A DNA stretch of 64,000 bases from Geodermatophilaceae bacterium URHB0062 (GTDB lineage: Bacteria; Actinomycetota; Actinomycetes; Mycobacteriales; Geodermatophilaceae), in assembly GCA_000620185.1 (NCBI GenBank), contig JHVO01000014.1, positions 1 through 64,000 on the forward strand, read 5' to 3'. The position numbers and the translations under genes are program-made. Below the pieces are notes generated by a model, which saw nothing but the letters and a program-made list of their open reading frames with translations, did not search any database and was not told the DNA's origin. Position 1 is the first letter of the stretch; each line of letters opens with the position of its first letter. Of this stretch, positions 61,427 to 64,000 are shown one piece after another.

Positions 61427-63685
61427 CTACGGCAGCCGCGTCAGCACCAGCAGCGCGATGTCGTCGGCACGGTGCGCGCCGGTCAGCTCCGTCAGCAGCC
61501 GGTCGCAGAGCTCGTCGGGGTCTGACGTCCCCGCCCGCGACACCGCGGCCCGCAGCAGCTCGAGCCCCTCGTCGATGTCCGCCGTCCGGCTCTCCACCAG
61601 CCCGTCGGTGAACAGCACCAGCGTCCCCCCGGCCGGCAGCACCCCGGCCCACTGGGTGGCGGGCGCCGGCGCCTGGGGCGCCCCCAGCATCCGGCTCGGC
61701 CGCACGGGCAGGAACTCCGCCGACCCGGCGGAGAACAGCAGCGGCGGCAGGTGCCCGGCCGAGGCGATCGCGAGCTGTCCGCTGGCCGGGTCGAGCGTGA
61801 CGAACAGCGCCGTCGCCATCCGCTGCAGACCCAGCATCGGCCAGCTCGCCTGCAGCCGGTCGATCGTCGCGCTCGGCGACGGACCGTCGACCAGCAGCGC
61901 CCGATAGACACTGGTCAGCTGCCCCATGGTCGCCGCCGCGGTGATGTCGTGGCCGACCACGTCGCCGACGGCGAGCGCGACCTGCCCCCCGGGCAGCGGG
62001 ACGACGTCGTAGAAGTCCCCGCCCACCTCCACGCCGTGCGTCGCCGCCAGGTAACGCACCGCCGTCCGCAGCCCCGGCACCTCCGGTGGAACCCCGGGCA
62101 GCAGGTTCGCCTGCAACGTGTGCGACGTCCGCATGTCCAGCTCGTACCGCTGCGCCTTGCCGACGACGAGGCCCATCTGCAGCGCGAGCTGCTCGGCCAC
62201 CTCGACGTCGGCCTCGGTGAACCGTCCCCGCTGCGCATCCGCGGCCAGTGTCAGCACGCCCAGCGGACGGCCCTCGGAGAGGAACGGCACGCTGATCATG
62301 CTGACCAGCCCCAGCTCGCGCACCACCTCCAGATGCCGGGCGTCATGCGTGATCGCGGCCAGGAACTCCTCGGACAGGGACCGCGCCCACACGGTCCGGC
62401 CCTCCCGCAGGGCCTGCACACTCGGATGCGGCGACCCGCGCTGCGGCAGGTGCCGCTCCCGCAACTCGTCAGCCAGGTCCTGCCGGGCGGGGTCGCGGTG
62501 CCGCACGGTCGGGCGGACCATCCCGTGCTCGTCGACCAGGTCCACCGCGCACACGTCGGCGAGCCGGCCGACCACCAGGTGGGCGACCCGCTGCACGGTC
62601 TCCTCGGCGTCGACCGCCTCCGCCAGCATCCGTGCGGCCTCCAGGAGGAAGGCTGCCCGCTCGGCCTGCCGGGCTGTCTCCTCGTGCAGCCGCGCGCGCT
62701 CGAGTGCCTGGCCGGCCTGCCGGCCCAGCGTCCACAGCAGGTCCACCTCGGCCGGCGGGGGGCCCTGCGTCTGCCCCGGCTCCTCCAGGCTGATCAGGTC
62801 CCCGTGGCCGTCGCCGAGGCCCACCACGAGGACGCCGAGCCGCCGGCTGTCCGCGGTCACGGGCACGACGACCAGCTCGGAGAGGCCCGCGTCGGCCATG
62901 GTCGCGGCCAGCCGCGGCTGCCGGAGCCGGAGCTGCTCGTTGAGCGGCACCGATCGCACGCCCTGCGCGAGCTCCAGCGCGAGCTGCCCCAGCGCGGCCT
63001 CACGCAGCACGTCGATCAGGCCAGGCGGCAGGCCGTCGACGCCCTCCGTGTGCAGCTCCGGGGTCTCGATGGCACCGTCGCTGGGCTCGTCGACCAGCAG
63101 CACCGCCGCACCGCGCGCCCGCAGCGCCTTTCGGCCCCGCTCGACGATCACCTTGGCGACGTCGCCGACCGTGGTGGCGGCAGCCAGGTCGGACACCACC
63201 TGCTGCAGCGTCCGCGACCGGGCCTCGGACTCCTCGGCCGCCCGCTGTGCGGCCAGCAGCTCGCGCTCGTAGCGCCGCCGGGCGGTCGCCTCGAACAGGG
63301 TCGCCCGCACGAGCACCTGCGCGCCGTCCTCGTCGCGCACCTCGACGGCGTTGAGCAGGCAGGGCAGTAGGGAGCCGTCGATGCGGACGACGTCCAGCGC
63401 GATCTCCCGCACCGCCCCCTGCATCCGCAGCAGCGGCCGCAAGTGGGTCTCGTGGAACACCCGGCCGCCCACGCTGAGCAGGTCCTGGAACCGCGATCCG
63501 ACGACGTCCTCGACCGGCCGGCCCGTCCACACGCAGAAGGTGCGGTTGACCTTGACGATCCGCCCGTCGGGCAGCGTGGAGAGGTAGCCCATGGGCGCGT
63601 TCTCGTAGAGGTCGGCCGGGTCCTCGTCGAGCAGGCGGTCGAGCTGGCCCTGCGCGTCCGGCCCGTGGTCGGAGGCGGCGTCCAT
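61427..63685 (-). CDS. PAS-GAF-GAF-PP2C (SpoIIE/RsbP-type) serine phosphatase
   Basis: The protein has 752 residues from the ATG at 63685; a GTG at 63694 in GTGA overlap is an alternative. A PAS domain (about 20-130, LYENAPMGYLSTLPDGRIVKVNRTFCVWTG) is followed by a coiled coil, two GAF-like domains (about 150-330 and 345-510) and a PP2C/SpoIIE domain (about 530-750) with metal residues in VGGDFYDVVPL, VGDVVGHD, LFTDGLVE and ADDIALLV. Such phosphatases act on anti-anti-sigma factors to release sigma-B-type factors. The PAS domain would sense energy, redox or a ligand. The gene follows a RsbQ-like hydrolase by a few bases. Confidence 0.9.
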   Translation of the reverse strand: MDAASDHGPDAQGQLDRLLDEDPADLYENAPMGYLSTLPDGRIVKVNRTFCVWTGRPVEDVVGSRFQDLLSVGGRVFHETHLRPLLRMQGAVREIALDVVRIDGSLLPCLLNAVEVRDEDGAQVLVRATLFEATARRRYERELLAAQRAAEESEARSRTLQQVVSDLAAATTVGDVAKVIVERGRKALRARGAAVLLVDEPSDGAIETPELHTEGVDGLPPGLIDVLREAALGQLALELAQGVRSVPLNEQLRLRQPRLAATMADAGLSELVVVPVTADSRRLGVLVVGLGDGHGDLISLEEPGQTQGPPPAEVDLLWTLGRQAGQALERARLHEETARQAERAAFLLEAARMLAEAVDAEETVQRVAHLVVGRLADVCAVDLVDEHGMVRPTVRHRDPARQDLADELRERHLPQRGSPHPSVQALREGRTVWARSLSEEFLAAITHDARHLEVVRELGLVSMISVPFLSEGRPLGVLTLAADAQRGRFTEADVEVAEQLALQMGLVVGKAQRYELDMRTSHTLQANLLPGVPPEVPGLRTAVRYLAATHGVEVGGDFYDVVPLPGGQVALAVGDVVGHDITAAATMGQLTSVYRALLVDGPSPSATIDRLQASWPMLGLQRMATALFVTLDPASGQLAIASAGHLPPLLFSAGSAEFLPVRPSRMLGAPQAPAPATQWAGVLPAGGTLVLFTDGLVESRTADIDEGLELLRAAVSRAGTSDPDELCDRLLTELTGAHRADDIALLVLTRLP

Positions 63686-63690
63686 CCCGG

Positions 63691-64000
63691 TCACCCCGAC
63701 AGGAACGCGCGGATGGCGGCCGTCGTCTCCTCGGGCGCGCTCAGGTTCGGGCAGTGACCCGTGGCGGCGAGGTGCGTGAGGACACTTCCCGGGACGTGCT
63801 CGTGCACGTAGGTGCCTACGGGGTCCGGCGCGATGACGTCGGCGCTGCACTGCAGCACCAGCGTGGGGACGGCGACCGTCGGCAGGTCGGCCCGGTTGTC
63901 GGAGAGGAAGGTGACCCGGGCGAACTGCCGGGCGATGTCCGGGTCGGTGCTGCAGAAGCTGTTGGTCAGCTCCGCGGCCAGCTCCGGCCGGTCGGGGTTG
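63691..64000 (-). CDS. Alpha/beta hydrolase, RsbQ-like, 3' end only
   Basis: Translating the minus strand from the window edge to the TGA at 63691 gives 102 in-frame residues: RPELAAELTNSFCSTDPDIARQ, VAVPTLVLQCSADVIAPD, VGTYVHEHVPGS and ATGHCPNLSAPEETTAAIRAFL. The Asp (SADVIAPD) and His (TGHCPNLS) fit the C-terminal part of the RsbQ-like alpha/beta-hydrolase triad; the Ser lies outside the window. It directly precedes the PAS-PP2C gene, the arrangement of rsbQ-rsbP in Bacillus, where the hydrolase is needed for energy-stress signalling. Confidence 0.8.
   Translation of the reverse strand, partial: NPDRPELAAELTNSFCSTDPDIARQFARVTFLSDNRADLPTVAVPTLVLQCSADVIAPDPVGTYVHEHVPGSVLTHLAATGHCPNLSAPEETTAAIRAFLSG

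Noticed and set aside
61751-63370. 539-codon plus-strand frame rich in Arg, His and Gln
   Set aside because: Shadow of the phosphatase gene.

Overview
The window is a high-GC chromosomal segment with GTG/TTG starts, 4-base ATGA/GTGA overlaps and very high third-position GC. Gene content fits an actinobacterium: DUF222/HNH protein, TIGR03086 protein, DUF4916, DUF4407, and a circularly permuted ATP-grasp cluster. Geodermatophilaceae (Blastococcus, Geodermatophilus, Modestobacter) is my best guess from protein character alone.

Region 1 (1-23,530) is an accessory island bounded by two unrelated IS3-family elements in opposite orientations. Its left half (2,415-17,548) is the most unusual part. 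A 1,867-residue SF1 helicase/Vsr-type nuclease is transcribed leftwards. Diverging from it are a double SF2 helicase with a DUF3427-like tail, an HNH nuclease, an XPB-like SF2 helicase fused in frame to a complete sigma70 factor (regions 1.2-4.2), and a membrane-anchored protein of unknown family. The helicase of the sigma fusion and the first helicase of the double-helicase protein are close paralogues with the same coiled-coil N terminus, so one module has been joined to two different partners. The sigma part is mosaic: regions 1.2-2.4 look like a housekeeping SigA/HrdB segment and regions 3-4 are diverged. I read the whole as a candidate undescribed defence or stress-response system that links helicases to transcription. 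The right half (17,609-21,702) is a leftward operon of a GmrSD-like DUF262/DUF1524 nuclease, a C-terminal stub of a BrxD-like ATPase and a frameshifted Lhr-like (BrxHI-like) helicase, probably the decaying remains of a BREX-type locus with a type IV nuclease.

Region 2 (23,531-34,290) holds single genes: an Ada-like zinc protein, enoyl-CoA hydratase, two double-ABM-domain proteins, DUF1330, an ABC1/UbiB kinase, a RecB-like nuclease/RNase H/helicase, EcsC, a DUF4916 Nudix protein, and a decayed partial copy of the last at 26.2 kb.

Region 3 (34,395-40,572) is a tightly overlapped three-gene operon: a GCS2-like ligase fused to a permuted ATP-grasp ligase, an asparagine-synthase-like amidotransferase, and an S9 peptidase. 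It resembles clusters that make and trim small amidated peptides such as N-acetylglutaminylglutamine amide.

Region 4 (40,677-64,000) mixes metabolic and envelope genes: three more double-ABM proteins, a second enoyl-CoA hydratase, SGNH hydrolase, DUF899, hemerythrin, DUF4407, a glutathionyl-hydroquinone-reductase-like protein, a five-gene run of small membrane or secreted proteins, AlaX, DUF222-HNH, a paired acyl-CoA dehydrogenase, and an RsbQ/RsbP-like hydrolase-phosphatase pair cut by the window end. All five double-ABM genes carry the same short leader, a GCC-loop-GGC hairpin 27-29 bases before the ATG, and three of the five neighbour acyl-CoA genes.
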